Positions 1 through 6,676 of a stretch of DNA of 18,556 nt are shown here, piece after piece; the first letter of the stretch is position 1, and the number at the start of each line of letters is the position of its first letter. Origin of the DNA: JBBSEZ01 sp038239195. GTDB taxonomy: Bacteria > Planctomycetota > Planctomycetia > Gemmatales > Gemmataceae. The translations under genes were made by a program, and so were the position numbers. The stretch lies in NCBI GenBank assembly GCA_038239195.1, contig JBBSEZ010000175.1, forward strand, positions 1-18,556, read 5' to 3'. The notes under the pieces were generated by a model. It saw only the letters and a list, made by a program, of their open reading frames with translations. It ran no database searches and had not been told where the DNA came from.

Positions 1-153
1 CGCATTCACGCACATGGCCTGCGCTCCTGGGTAACGGAGTTGAAGTACCGTTTTCCTAGGACGCAGGCCTTATCTGTCAACCCCTCAACCACTTACAGCT
101 TCGCTCGACACTGCAACCGGGAGGGATTGAAGCCGAGTGTCCAAATCAACTAA
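1..153 (+). CDS. Possible 3' end of an upstream gene (partial, unrecognised)
   Basis: Frame 1 is open from the first base of the window to a TAA at 151-153, giving 50 residues whose start lies outside the window. The visible part begins RIHAHGLRSWVTEL, which faintly recalls the HxxGLR box of tyrosine recombinases. The residues that follow do not continue that family's pattern, so I do not assign it. The frame overlaps the GTG start of the next gene by 17 bases. An open run of 50 codons can occur by chance at this base composition, so this may not be a gene. A frameshift joining it to the downstream toxin-like frame is also possible. Confidence 0.2.
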   Translation, partial: RIHAHGLRSWVTELKYRFPRTQALSVNPSTTYSFARHCNREGLKPSVQIN

Positions 154-529
154 GGCTCGAGTCTGGGAAGACGGTGCCACGGGGTGGCGTACCAACGGTC
201 AAGGGCAACGAGAAGTCCCTGCTCTTCGTTACGACAACCCTAACCGGAATGGTGGGAGGGGGAACAACTATGTCCGGTTTGATGGGGTTGATCCAGCCAA
301 CCCCAAAATCCTCATCGACCGGAAGTTGAACGTCACCACAAAGCGGCAACAGGTTCGCAAGTTTCGGGACGGCCCGCTTCGGGCGTTGGAGCAGAACCGG
401 GAGTACCGCCTTCGGATCGAAGTCCCCACTCAGCGTGCCGCCACCGATGCCCGACGGTTGGTTCGCTACGCTACAAACAGTGATACTCCTCATCCCCAAA
501 TCGACATTGTGGTGGTGCCGTCCCCATGA
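137..529 (+). CDS. Probable PD-(D/E)XK nuclease-fold toxin domain protein (polymorphic-toxin type)
   Basis: This 130-residue protein probably acts as a DNA- or RNA-cutting toxin. Seen: an RYDNPN segment near residue 31, RFDG with Asp49, then ILIDRK with Asp61 and Lys63. A helix-rich stretch follows (about 66-86), then the strand RIEVPT and the end IDIVVVP. The order D...DxK followed by a conserved strand fits the active site of restriction-endonuclease-fold toxins found at the C-termini of Rhs and other secreted proteins; this family match is from memory. The GTG at 137 is the first start after an in-frame TGA at 128-130 and has GGGAGGG about 11 bases upstream. There is no signal peptide or delivery domain, so this is either an orphan toxin module or the tail of a broken larger gene. 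The next gene overlaps it by 4 bases (ATGA), as toxin and immunity genes often do. Base composition is less GC-rich than in the downstream genes, which suggests transfer. Confidence 0.55.
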   Translation: MSKSTKARVWEDGATGWRTNGQGQREVPALRYDNPNRNGGRGNNYVRFDGVDPANPKILIDRKLNVTTKRQQVRKFRDGPLRALEQNREYRLRIEVPTQRAATDARRLVRYATNSDTPHPQIDIVVVPSP

Positions 530-1239
530 AAAAGAAGAGGCAACGATACTGTCTGATGATCCACGCCCGTGTCGATGAGGCGGTCAGCGCCCAGGAGAAG
601 CACGCCCGCTTCTTCGAGGGCATAAAGGGGCTTCCCGCTCCGTGGGGGCCTGGCGACCGCCCCGTTCCTCCGATCCGGGATTTCGGGTGTCCTAATTCGC
701 CAAGCATTAGTTCGGGAAGTATCGCCTTGACCAAGTTCTTCGGCGATGGCGTAAAGCGTGCTATGATCTTGTACTCCTATCGCCGGATGCTGAAGGACGA
801 CGGTTACTCCGACGACGGCCTCATCCTCGACTTCGACCCGGCGAAGGTGGACCTGCATCACCTGATCTACGCGGTAGTCCCCCGGTTCATCGAAACCTTC
901 GACGCCTACCGTGTGGATTACTACGATGAACAGTTCGTGGACTTGGCATATGAGCAGCGGGTGGAAGAAGGGCGGATTACCTTCACTGCCAAGTCAAAGG
1001 AGTACGTCAATCCTCGGTTCAAGGTTGCTGAGATATGGCCAGTCAGCTTCTACGACGAACTGCTCTCCCGCCGGGCTTTCAACTTGTCGCCTGCCGAAAT
1101 CATGGAGCGGCTCCAGGGGAAGGCCGAGTACGTTCAACTTCTGCATGGGGGCGTGTACCTGGTCGGCAGCTCCCGCGTGCTCCCCTTCGAGGAGGCACAG
1201 AAACTCTGTCGCGAGATGAAGCTCGCCCTTCGCGCCTGA
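526..1239 (+). CDS. Probable immunity protein partner of the upstream toxin
   Basis: This is a 237-residue soluble protein with no signal peptide or membrane segment. I do not recognise a named domain with certainty. Its position directly after a nuclease-like toxin, with ATGA overlap and therefore likely translational coupling, argues that it binds and neutralises that toxin in the cytoplasm. Visible traits are an acidic middle section (DDGYSDDGLILDFD near residues 88-101), an aromatic DYYDEQFVDLAYEQ stretch, and a C-terminal part with EIWPVSFYDELLSRRAF, a GGVYLVGS strand and a final amphipathic helix. Many immunity proteins of polymorphic toxin systems share this acidic, aromatic alpha+beta character. 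The ATG at 526 is set by the overlap. The function is inferred from context only; it could instead be a second, unrelated accessory gene. Confidence 0.5.
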   Translation: MKKKRQRYCLMIHARVDEAVSAQEKHARFFEGIKGLPAPWGPGDRPVPPIRDFGCPNSPSISSGSIALTKFFGDGVKRAMILYSYRRMLKDDGYSDDGLILDFDPAKVDLHHLIYAVVPRFIETFDAYRVDYYDEQFVDLAYEQRVEEGRITFTAKSKEYVNPRFKVAEIWPVSFYDELLSRRAFNLSPAEIMERLQGKAEYVQLLHGGVYLVGSSRVLPFEEAQKLCREMKLALRA

Positions 1240-1486
1240 CATGCGCCCGAACAGTCGGTTCCCCGGCCTATTGCACGCCGCCTCATTTTCCCCCTGCCGG
1301 AGCCCCAACCCAAAGTTGATGCTGTATGACACCATCTCCGACGAGCCGAGAATTTACGCGTCTACATTCGCAGGTTGCTTGCGGCGGAGGATTTGGGAGA
1401 TGTACGGCATGTGATGACCGGTGCGCATCCTTGACTGCGATGGGGAGGGAAACCTGTCAACTGTCAACAAGCACAGCGAGGTCCCA
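1240..1486. other. Intergenic stretch without a convincing gene
   Basis: These 247 bases separate the toxin/immunity unit from the lipoprotein gene. A 30-residue open frame between stops (about 1330-1434) contains RVYIRRLLAAEDLGD and could be a remnant of a lost gene, but it is too short to claim. A tandem CTGTCAA pair lies at 1454-1467. I see no clear promoter or terminator. Confidence 0.4.
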
Positions 1487-1906
1487 ATGTCTGCTCTTCG
1501 ATGGCTCGGCTCGCCACGTTCCGCGGGCGGCGTGTTGTTGCTCGGGGCAGCCTTCCTGCTCACCGGCCCCGCGTGCAACAAGAAGCCCGCGAGCAGTTCG
1601 CCCTCCCTGCCCGCCAAGCAAGGGCAGCCCGCCACCCTGAAGCCGGACGCCGAACTGCTTGTCGGCAAGTGGGCGTCCGCTTCCCGCTCGGGCTCGGGCG
1701 TCGAGTTCACAGCGGACGGTCGCGTTATCTTGTCCGATGCAGGGCGTGTGCGTGAGGGCCGCTATCGGTGGGGCCGCGGGCGCGCCGTCGAGATTCTGGC
1801 TACTGACGGCGAGTTCCTGATACGGTGGCAGATCGATGCGTTGGGCGCCAACGAGTTGGTCGCCACGGCGAACGCGAAGCAAACCACCTTTCGGCGCGCT
1901 CGCTAA
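1487..1906 (+). CDS. Small lipoprotein, TIGR03066-like (Gemmata paralogous family)
   Basis: A 139-residue secreted protein of unknown function. The start at 1487 is preferred over an in-frame ATG at 1421: it has GAGG five bases upstream and leads straight into a signal peptide of basic N-terminus, hydrophobic core (GGVLLLGAAFLL, about 14-25) and Cys30 in a lipobox-like LTGPAC. The -2 proline makes the lipobox non-canonical. A Ser/Pro/Lys linker follows. A compact domain then opens with AELLVGKWAS and continues with VEFTADGRVIL, GRYRW and a closing TTFRRAR. This order of GKW, EFT.DG and a terminal FRR strand is what I recall of the small proteins expanded in Gemmata (TIGR03066) and of lipocalin-like domains; the assignment is by memory. 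It stands alone, convergent with the methyltransferase gene. Confidence 0.6.
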   Translation: MSALRWLGSPRSAGGVLLLGAAFLLTGPACNKKPASSSPSLPAKQGQPATLKPDAELLVGKWASASRSGSGVEFTADGRVILSDAGRVREGRYRWGRGRAVEILATDGEFLIRWQIDALGANELVATANAKQTTFRRAR

Positions 1907-2026
1907 CCGCCAAGATCGGGTGCTGGGCGCCAGGGTGGCTCGCAGCGGATGCCCCCCTCAACGATCGGCGCCCCTCGGCTTGGCCATTAGCCGGAATGGT
2001 CCTCGCGGCCAGCCTGCCGAGCTTGG

Positions 2027-2956
2027 TCATCCCATCCTTGGCGCATTCTCCCCCGACCTTCCGCTCGCCTCGTTGCCCTCCGGCCTCACCGAACCGAGCG
2101 CCCCCGCCAGCGCCGCGACGTGCTCCGGCGTCGTCCCACAACACCCCCCCACCATCCGCGCCCCCGCCGCCACCAGTTCCGGCACCGCCCTCGCCATCTC
2201 CTCCGGCCCGAGCGGATGCCCCCATTCTCCCCCCTCCCGGCTCGGCGTCCCCGCATTGGGCCGGGCGAACAGCGGCAGGTCCGTCGCCGCTCGATAGCGG
2301 CGCACGACCTCGACCGCGTCCCCCATCCCCACCTCGCGCCCGCAGTTCACCCCCAGCGCGGCCACCCCGTGCCGCTCGGCGTGTCGCGCGAACGTCTCGG
2401 GGGGGTGGCCGCTCAGGGTGACGAGTTGCCCCGATGGCGAGCGCAAATAGGTGAGCGACAGGAGCAGCGGAACGCCCTCGACCTCATAGGCGCGATGGAG
2501 GGCGTACTGCACCGCCGCCAGCGCTGCCGGGTGGGAGCACGTCTCGAAGAGCACGCCGTCCACCCCTTCCAGGGAGGCCAGCACGCGCCGCAGGGCCTCC
2601 CGATCTGCAAACTCGGCGGGCCCAGCGCCGAAAGGCCCGACGTCTCCCAGGACGTAACGCCCCGCCCCTGCGACCTGGCGGGCCAGCCGCACGGCCGCGG
2701 CGTCGATCGCTTCGAGGCGATCCTCCCATCCCCATTTCGCAAGGGCAGAGGGGTTGGACTGAAAGGTGTTGGTGAGCAGCACCTCGGCGCCGGCCTCGGC
2801 GTACGCGCGGTGGATGGCGCGCACCCGGCTGGGGCGCTGGAGGTTCCACGCCTCGCCGCACTCGTCGGCGGCGAGCCCGGCGCGGCGCAACTCGGTCCCC
2901 ATCGCCCCGTCCATGAGTAGCACGCGACCGGAGGACATGGCTTGCGTCAGGTCCAC
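2027..2956 (-). CDS. Homocysteine S-methyltransferase family protein
   Basis: A 309-residue single-domain TIM-barrel enzyme of the Hcy-binding family (as in MmuM/BHMT and the N-terminal module of MetH). It is expected to move a methyl group from a donor to homocysteine to form methionine. Seen: LLMDGAMGTELRRAG at 13-27 (family N-terminal signature), NTFQSNP near 63-69, LFETCS near 136-141, and the zinc-thiol ligands Cys205 (GVNCG) and Cys272-Cys273 (GGCCGT). All three expected zinc cysteines are present, so it should be active. The methyl donor cannot be read from the sequence. No cobalamin or folate domain is attached. The start is the GTG at 2956, three bases after the stop of the mutase gene; an ATG at 2938 is possible and neither has a strong ribosome site. 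The near-abutment implies co-transcription with the mutase. The last 25 residues are a loose polar tail. Confidence 0.85.
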   Translation of the reverse strand: MDLTQAMSSGRVLLMDGAMGTELRRAGLAADECGEAWNLQRPSRVRAIHRAYAEAGAEVLLTNTFQSNPSALAKWGWEDRLEAIDAAAVRLARQVAGAGRYVLGDVGPFGAGPAEFADREALRRVLASLEGVDGVLFETCSHPAALAAVQYALHRAYEVEGVPLLLSLTYLRSPSGQLVTLSGHPPETFARHAERHGVAALGVNCGREVGMGDAVEVVRRYRAATDLPLFARPNAGTPSREGGEWGHPLGPEEMARAVPELVAAGARMVGGCCGTTPEHVAALAGALGSVRPEGNEASGRSGENAPRMG

Positions 2957-2959
2957 GGC

Positions 2960-4168
2960 TCAGGCCCCGTACTTGCCGAGGCGGCCAGCGTGGGCCATTG
3001 CCAGCGACATCAGGTACATCGCCTGGAACTGCCCGAGCCCGCCGCGCAGGCACGCCGACTCGCCGAATTCCGTCACCCCGTCGGTCCGGGCCGTGTCGCT
3101 GACGAGCAACGTTGGCACCGGGTGCCAGGAGTGGCTGCGCATCTTGCTCGGCGTACTGTGGTCGCCCGTCACGATCAGCACGTCGGGGCCCAGCGCCCGC
3201 ACCTTGGGCATCTCGGCGTCGAGCTTCTCGATCATCTCGACCTTGGCGGCGAAGTTGCCGTCCTCGCCCGTGCTGTCGGTGTACTTGTAGTGCAGGAAGC
3301 AGAAATCGTACCTGTCCCAGAGCCCCTTCAGCGCCTCCATCTGGTCGCTGAGCGTCGATCCTGCCTCGGCAATGTCCATCCCCACCAGGCGGGCCAGCCC
3401 CCGATACATGGGGTAGACGGCGATGGCCACCGAGCGCAGGCCGTAGATCTCCTCCATCGTCTGGATCTTCGGATAGCGCGCGAAGCCCCGGAGGGTCGCC
3501 ATGTTCGTCGGCGCCTGGCCCTTGAGCACGCGCCCCGCCTCGGCCACGAAGCGCTCGACCGCCTCCGCCGTCTTCTGCGACGCCGCGTCGGCCCCGCGCG
3601 CCGACAGGGGGACGACGCCGACCTGCTGCGGGTCGGTGTCGTTGACCTGATCGCCCAGCCCGTCGCCCCGGAAGACGACGACGAAGCGGTGCTCGCGCAC
3701 CGGCTCGACGAACACCTCGACGCCGGGAACCTTCACCGTCTGCAACAACCTGCACATCGCGACGCAGCGTTCGGTGGTGGGCCGGCCGGCCCGGCGGTCG
3801 GTGATCTTCCCCGCCTCGTCCACCGTGCAGAAGTTGCCGCGCGTGGCGACGTCGCGCGGGCCGACGTTGAAGTTGATGCCGAGCGCTTCGAGGATGCCCC
3901 GGCCGATGCGGTGCTCCAGAGGGTCGTAGCCGAACAGCCCCAGGTGTCCCGGGCCACTGCCAGGCGTGATCCCGGGCAGGACCGGCACGCTCAGCCCGCA
4001 AACGCCTTCGCGGGCGCAGGCGTCGAGGTTGGGGGTGTGGGCCGTCTCCAGCTCCGTCTTGCCCCCGGGCTCGAGGGGCAGGCCTCCCAGGCCATCGGCC
4101 ACGAGCAAGACGATCTTGCTGGTCGCCGTGGGCTCGCGAAGTTCCTGGATCAGTGCGTGCAGGTTCAT
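2960..4168 (-). CDS. apgM: 2,3-bisphosphoglycerate-independent phosphoglycerate mutase, archaeal type
   Basis: A 402-residue cytoplasmic enzyme interconverting 3- and 2-phosphoglycerate in glycolysis and gluconeogenesis. It belongs to the alkaline-phosphatase superfamily (ApgM, COG3635 type), shorter than the classical GpmI. Seen: the metal-binding start LLVADGLGG with Asp25, HTPNLD near 44-49, the phosphoserine nucleophile region PGSGPGHLGL with Ser71, and the late metal ligands in VTGDHSTPS (Asp336-His337) and HSWHPVP (about 347-353). The set of landmarks is complete, so it should be active. The ATG at 4168 is chosen because homology-like sequence begins right after it; the open frame running further upstream is antisense to pgi. 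No clear Shine-Dalgarno is visible. It heads a two-gene minus-strand unit with the methyltransferase and is divergent from pgi, another glycolytic gene, across 120 bases that contain promoter-like elements. Confidence 0.9.
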   Translation of the reverse strand: MNLHALIQELREPTATSKIVLLVADGLGGLPLEPGGKTELETAHTPNLDACAREGVCGLSVPVLPGITPGSGPGHLGLFGYDPLEHRIGRGILEALGINFNVGPRDVATRGNFCTVDEAGKITDRRAGRPTTERCVAMCRLLQTVKVPGVEVFVEPVREHRFVVVFRGDGLGDQVNDTDPQQVGVVPLSARGADAASQKTAEAVERFVAEAGRVLKGQAPTNMATLRGFARYPKIQTMEEIYGLRSVAIAVYPMYRGLARLVGMDIAEAGSTLSDQMEALKGLWDRYDFCFLHYKYTDSTGEDGNFAAKVEMIEKLDAEMPKVRALGPDVLIVTGDHSTPSKMRSHSWHPVPTLLVSDTARTDGVTEFGESACLRGGLGQFQAMYLMSLAMAHAGRLGKYGA

Positions 4169-4195
4169 GAGTTGGTCCGGTTTGGGCGCGAGGAG

Positions 4196-4224
4196 TTTAC
4201 CCTCGCCAATAAGGGAAGTATAGT
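4196..4224 (+). promoter_or_regulatory. Candidate sigma70-type promoter for pgi
   Basis: TTTACC at 4196-4201 and TATAGT at 4219-4224 are separated by exactly 17 bases. This predicts a start near 4231 and a leader of about 57 bases before pgi. Four of six -35 and five of six -10 positions fit the consensus. It is the best pair in the apgM/pgi spacer. Confidence 0.5.
4217..4222 (-). promoter_or_regulatory. Candidate -10 element for apgM, overlapping the pgi -10
   Basis: Read on the minus strand this is TATACT, sharing its central TATA with the plus-strand TATAGT, so the 8-base AGTATAGT works as a near-symmetric -10 in both directions. The start would be near 4210, about 42 bases before the apgM ATG. 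I find no good -35 on this strand. Confidence 0.35.
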
Positions 4225-4288
4225 AAGGGGAAGCAGTTTGTGGGCCCGTACGTTCCGCGCGCACCTTTCTGACGCGAGCAGGTGTTCT

Positions 4289-5752
4289 ATGGCCATGGAG
4301 CTTCCGGACGAAGCCATCTCCTACTCCTACCAGAACCTCCTGGTGCCGGCGGGGGAGGAGTGGACGGCGGCTGCCGAGGCGCGCGCCCGCAACTTCCTCC
4401 CACCCGCCCGCCTCAAGGAGCTGTCGCAGCGGTTGCTCCAGTGCCGCTCCCAGGTGGCCGCCGACCGCGAGATGCGCCAGGTGCCCGACGACTACCGCCC
4501 GCTCGACGCCGGGTTCATCGACCTGCCGCAGAGCCTGCTCGACGCCCACCGTCGCAAGGCCGAGTCGAGCGAGCTCGGCAAGGTGATGGCGCTGGCCAAC
4601 CGCCTCAAGGAGGACGCCGACCGCGTCGTGTTCCTGGGCATCGGCGGCAGTTACCTCGGCGCCCGCGCCCTCTTCGAGGCCCTCCGCAGCGCCTATCACA
4701 ACGAACTGCCCCCCGAAACGAGGCTCGGCGTCCCTCGGATCTATTTCGAGGGCAACAGCGCCGACAACGACGCCCTGCAAGACCTGCTCGACCTGCTCCA
4801 GATCACCTGCGTCGATCCCGAGCGGCGCGAGGAGCGCTGGGCCGCCGTCTGCACGAGCAAGTCCGGCACCACGCTGGAGCCCGGCGCCGCCCTGCGCGTG
4901 TTCCGCCGCGAGGCCACCGAATACTACGGCCTGCGCTCCGAATGGCTCACGCGCCTGTTCGCCGCCGTCACCGCCCCGACGAGCAAGTTGCGCGACCTGT
5001 TCAAGGCCCAGGGCCACGGCAACGACGACGTGCTCACCGTGCCCGACAACGTCGGCGGGCGCTACTCCGTCTTCACGGCCGCCGGCCTGCTCCCGGCCGC
5101 CATCATGGGGCTCGACGTCCGCGCCCTGCTGCTCGGCGCTGCGGCCATGACCAAGCGCTTCCTCGAAGAGCCGTTCGAGCGCAACCCGGTGCTCCAGTTC
5201 GCCGGGGTCAACTACCTGATGAACGAGGAACTGCACAAACCGATCCGCGTCCTCTCGATCTGGTCGAAAAAGCTCGAGGGCGTGGGGCTGTGGTACGACC
5301 AGCTCCTCGCCGAGAGCCTGGGCAAGCAGGGCAGAGGGCCGACGCCCCTGACCAGCGTGCAGACGCGCGATCTGCACTCGCGCGGCCAGCAACACCAGGA
5401 CGGGGCGCGCGACCGGTGCATCAACAACCTCGTGTTGAAGGCCCCCCGATCGATCCCGATCATGATCCAGATGGCCGACCACAACGAGGACGAACTGAAC
5501 GCCTACGCTCGCAAGGGCCTGCCGGACCTGCTGAGCGCCGCGCTGCGCGGCACCAACCACGCCTATCACGAGGTGGGCCGACCGACTGCCGACTTGATCG
5601 TGCCCGCGCTGTCGGAGCACACGATGGGCCAGCTCCTGCAAATGCTGATGCTCGCCACCGTCGTCGAGGGCCGGCTGATGGGCGTCAACCCCTACGGCCA
5701 GCCCGGCGTCGAGGCGTACAAGCGGCACATGAAGGACGCGCTGAAAGCGTAG
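4289..5752 (+). CDS. pgi: Glucose-6-phosphate isomerase
   Basis: A 487-residue cytoplasmic enzyme interconverting glucose 6-phosphate and fructose 6-phosphate. Seen in order: VVFLGIGGSYLGAR (about 113-126) and TSKSGTTLEP (about 190) for phosphate binding; DNVGGRYSVFTAAGLLP (about 251-267), the family signature with its catalytic-site arginine; ESLGKQGRG (about 341) with the catalytic glutamate region; LHSRGQQHQDG; NHAYHEVGRPT (about 423) with the histidine region; and GVEAYKRHMK near the C-terminus with the conserved lysine. All landmarks are intact. The ATG at 4289 has AGG six bases upstream; a second ATG two codons later is possible. The long open frame upstream of 4289 is antisense to apgM and is not part of the protein. 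It is transcribed alone from the divergent spacer and followed by a hairpin. Confidence 0.95.
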   Translation: MAMELPDEAISYSYQNLLVPAGEEWTAAAEARARNFLPPARLKELSQRLLQCRSQVAADREMRQVPDDYRPLDAGFIDLPQSLLDAHRRKAESSELGKVMALANRLKEDADRVVFLGIGGSYLGARALFEALRSAYHNELPPETRLGVPRIYFEGNSADNDALQDLLDLLQITCVDPERREERWAAVCTSKSGTTLEPGAALRVFRREATEYYGLRSEWLTRLFAAVTAPTSKLRDLFKAQGHGNDDVLTVPDNVGGRYSVFTAAGLLPAAIMGLDVRALLLGAAAMTKRFLEEPFERNPVLQFAGVNYLMNEELHKPIRVLSIWSKKLEGVGLWYDQLLAESLGKQGRGPTPLTSVQTRDLHSRGQQHQDGARDRCINNLVLKAPRSIPIMIQMADHNEDELNAYARKGLPDLLSAALRGTNHAYHEVGRPTADLIVPALSEHTMGQLLQMLMLATVVEGRLMGVNPYGQPGVEAYKRHMKDALKA

Positions 5753-5775
5753 GCCGATCCGCGCCTTCGTTTAGC

Positions 5776-5794
5776 CGCGGTTCGCAGAACCGCG
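5776..5794 (+). terminator. Hairpin after pgi
   Basis: CGCGGTTC and GAACCGCG form a perfect 8-bp stem around a GCA loop, 23 bases after the pgi stop and before the yceH ribosome site. There is no T-run, so this may be a weak terminator or an mRNA-stabilising 3' structure. Confidence 0.4.
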
Positions 5795-5823
5795 CGGGCC
5801 CGGCCACGCAGGGAGGAGATTGC

Positions 5824-6615
5824 ATGTCGGAACCTGCTCAAGCGCCCGAGCCGGGCCATGACGGTCCCTGGCCGGTGCTCGACCTGACCGAGCGGCGCGT
5901 GCTGGGCGTGCTGGTGGAGAAGGCCAAGACGACGCCCGAGGCCTATCCGCTCAGCACCAACGCCCTGGTGACGGGCTCCAACCAGAAGTCGAACCGCGAC
6001 CCGCTCCTCAACCTCAGCGAGGACGACGTCGAGGAGGCCCTTTCGCGCTGCCAGCGCAAAGAGCTCGTCATCAAGATCACCGGCGGCCGCGTCGTCCGCT
6101 GGCGCCACTATCTCTACGAGTCGTGGCACGTCAACAAGGTCGATCTCGCGCTCCTGGCCGAGTTGCTGTTGCGCGGCCCTCAGACCGAGGGCGAGCTCCG
6201 CACCCGCGCCGGCCGCATGGAGCCACTCGACGATCTCGACGCCCTGCGCGCGGCCCTGCGCCCCCTCGTGGAGCGGAAGCTCGTCGTCTACCTCACCCCC
6301 GAAGACCGGCGCGGCGCCGTCCTGACGCACGGCTTCCACGACCCCGCGGAGCTGGCGCGGCTGCGCGGCCACCACGCTTCCCTGCCCCCCGCACCACCCG
6401 GCCCGGTCAGCGCTCCTGCCCCCACCGCCTCGTCCCGGCCGCCCGCCGATGACAAGGTGCCGGCGCTCGAAGCGGCATTGGCCGAGACGCGCGCCGGGCT
6501 TGCGGATGCTCGCGGCAAGATCGCCGCGCTCGAAGAGGCCCTGACCGAGCTGCGCGGCAACTTCGGCGCGCTGGCGCAGGAGTTGCAAGCCTTGAAGAAG
6601 GCGCTGGGCGTCTGA
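5824..6615 (+). CDS. yceH: YceH family (DUF480) winged-helix protein with coiled-coil tail
   Basis: A 263-residue protein of the UPF0502/YceH family, whose cellular role is not established. Seen: LDLTERRVLGVLVEKA at 19-34, the family hallmark TPEAYPLSTNALVTGSNQKS with NRDPL straight after (37-61), and the second-domain motif LLRGPQTEGELRTRAGRM (about 115-132). These belong to two tandem winged-helix domains covering roughly the first 175 residues. A Pro/Ala-rich linker (about 177-208) then leads to a C-terminal heptad-like coiled coil (about 211-258). A short coiled coil with Pro-rich linker is a common end of the family. The ATG at 5824 has GGAGGAG at 5812-5818. The hairpins before and after suggest a separate transcript. 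DNA binding is plausible from the fold but unproven. Confidence 0.88.
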   Translation: MSEPAQAPEPGHDGPWPVLDLTERRVLGVLVEKAKTTPEAYPLSTNALVTGSNQKSNRDPLLNLSEDDVEEALSRCQRKELVIKITGGRVVRWRHYLYESWHVNKVDLALLAELLLRGPQTEGELRTRAGRMEPLDDLDALRAALRPLVERKLVVYLTPEDRRGAVLTHGFHDPAELARLRGHHASLPPAPPGPVSAPAPTASSRPPADDKVPALEAALAETRAGLADARGKIAALEEALTELRGNFGALAQELQALKKALGV

Positions 6616-6624
6616 GGTCGGAAC

Positions 6625-6646
6625 ACGGCGCTGGCAACCGCGCCGT
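6625..6646 (+). terminator. Hairpin between yceH and the HEAT-repeat gene
   Basis: ACGGCGC at 6625-6631 pairs perfectly with GCGCCGT at 6640-6646, and GG/CC can extend the stem inward past one bulged T. It starts ten bases after the yceH stop. There is no T-run, so termination strength is uncertain. Confidence 0.4.
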
Positions 6647-6676
6647 CGGAGCGCGGCCTCCTGGGGTGACAAGACG

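Noticed and set aside
1326..1640. 104-residue plus-strand frame at the lipoprotein locus
   Set aside because: It overlaps the lipoprotein in another frame, is Cys/Ser/Pro-rich without any domain, and lacks a ribosome site.
2484..4001. 505-residue minus-strand frame spanning apgM and the methyltransferase
   Set aside because: It is an Arg/Ala/Gly-rich out-of-frame translation of two well-supported genes.
2942..4288. Very long plus-strand open frame leading into pgi
   Set aside because: It is the antisense of apgM. Its translation is low-complexity and lacks family motifs, while apgM has all its catalytic motifs; pgi starts at 4289 with a ribosome site.
4169..5728. Minus-strand open frame extending apgM upstream across pgi
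   Set aside because: It is the shadow of pgi in a GC-rich region. ApgM family length and motifs are satisfied from the ATG at 4168.
4282..5823. Plus-strand frame upstream of the YceH start
   Set aside because: It is an out-of-frame reading of pgi with Arg/Pro-rich content. The YceH motif begins after the ATG at 5824, which has a strong ribosome site.
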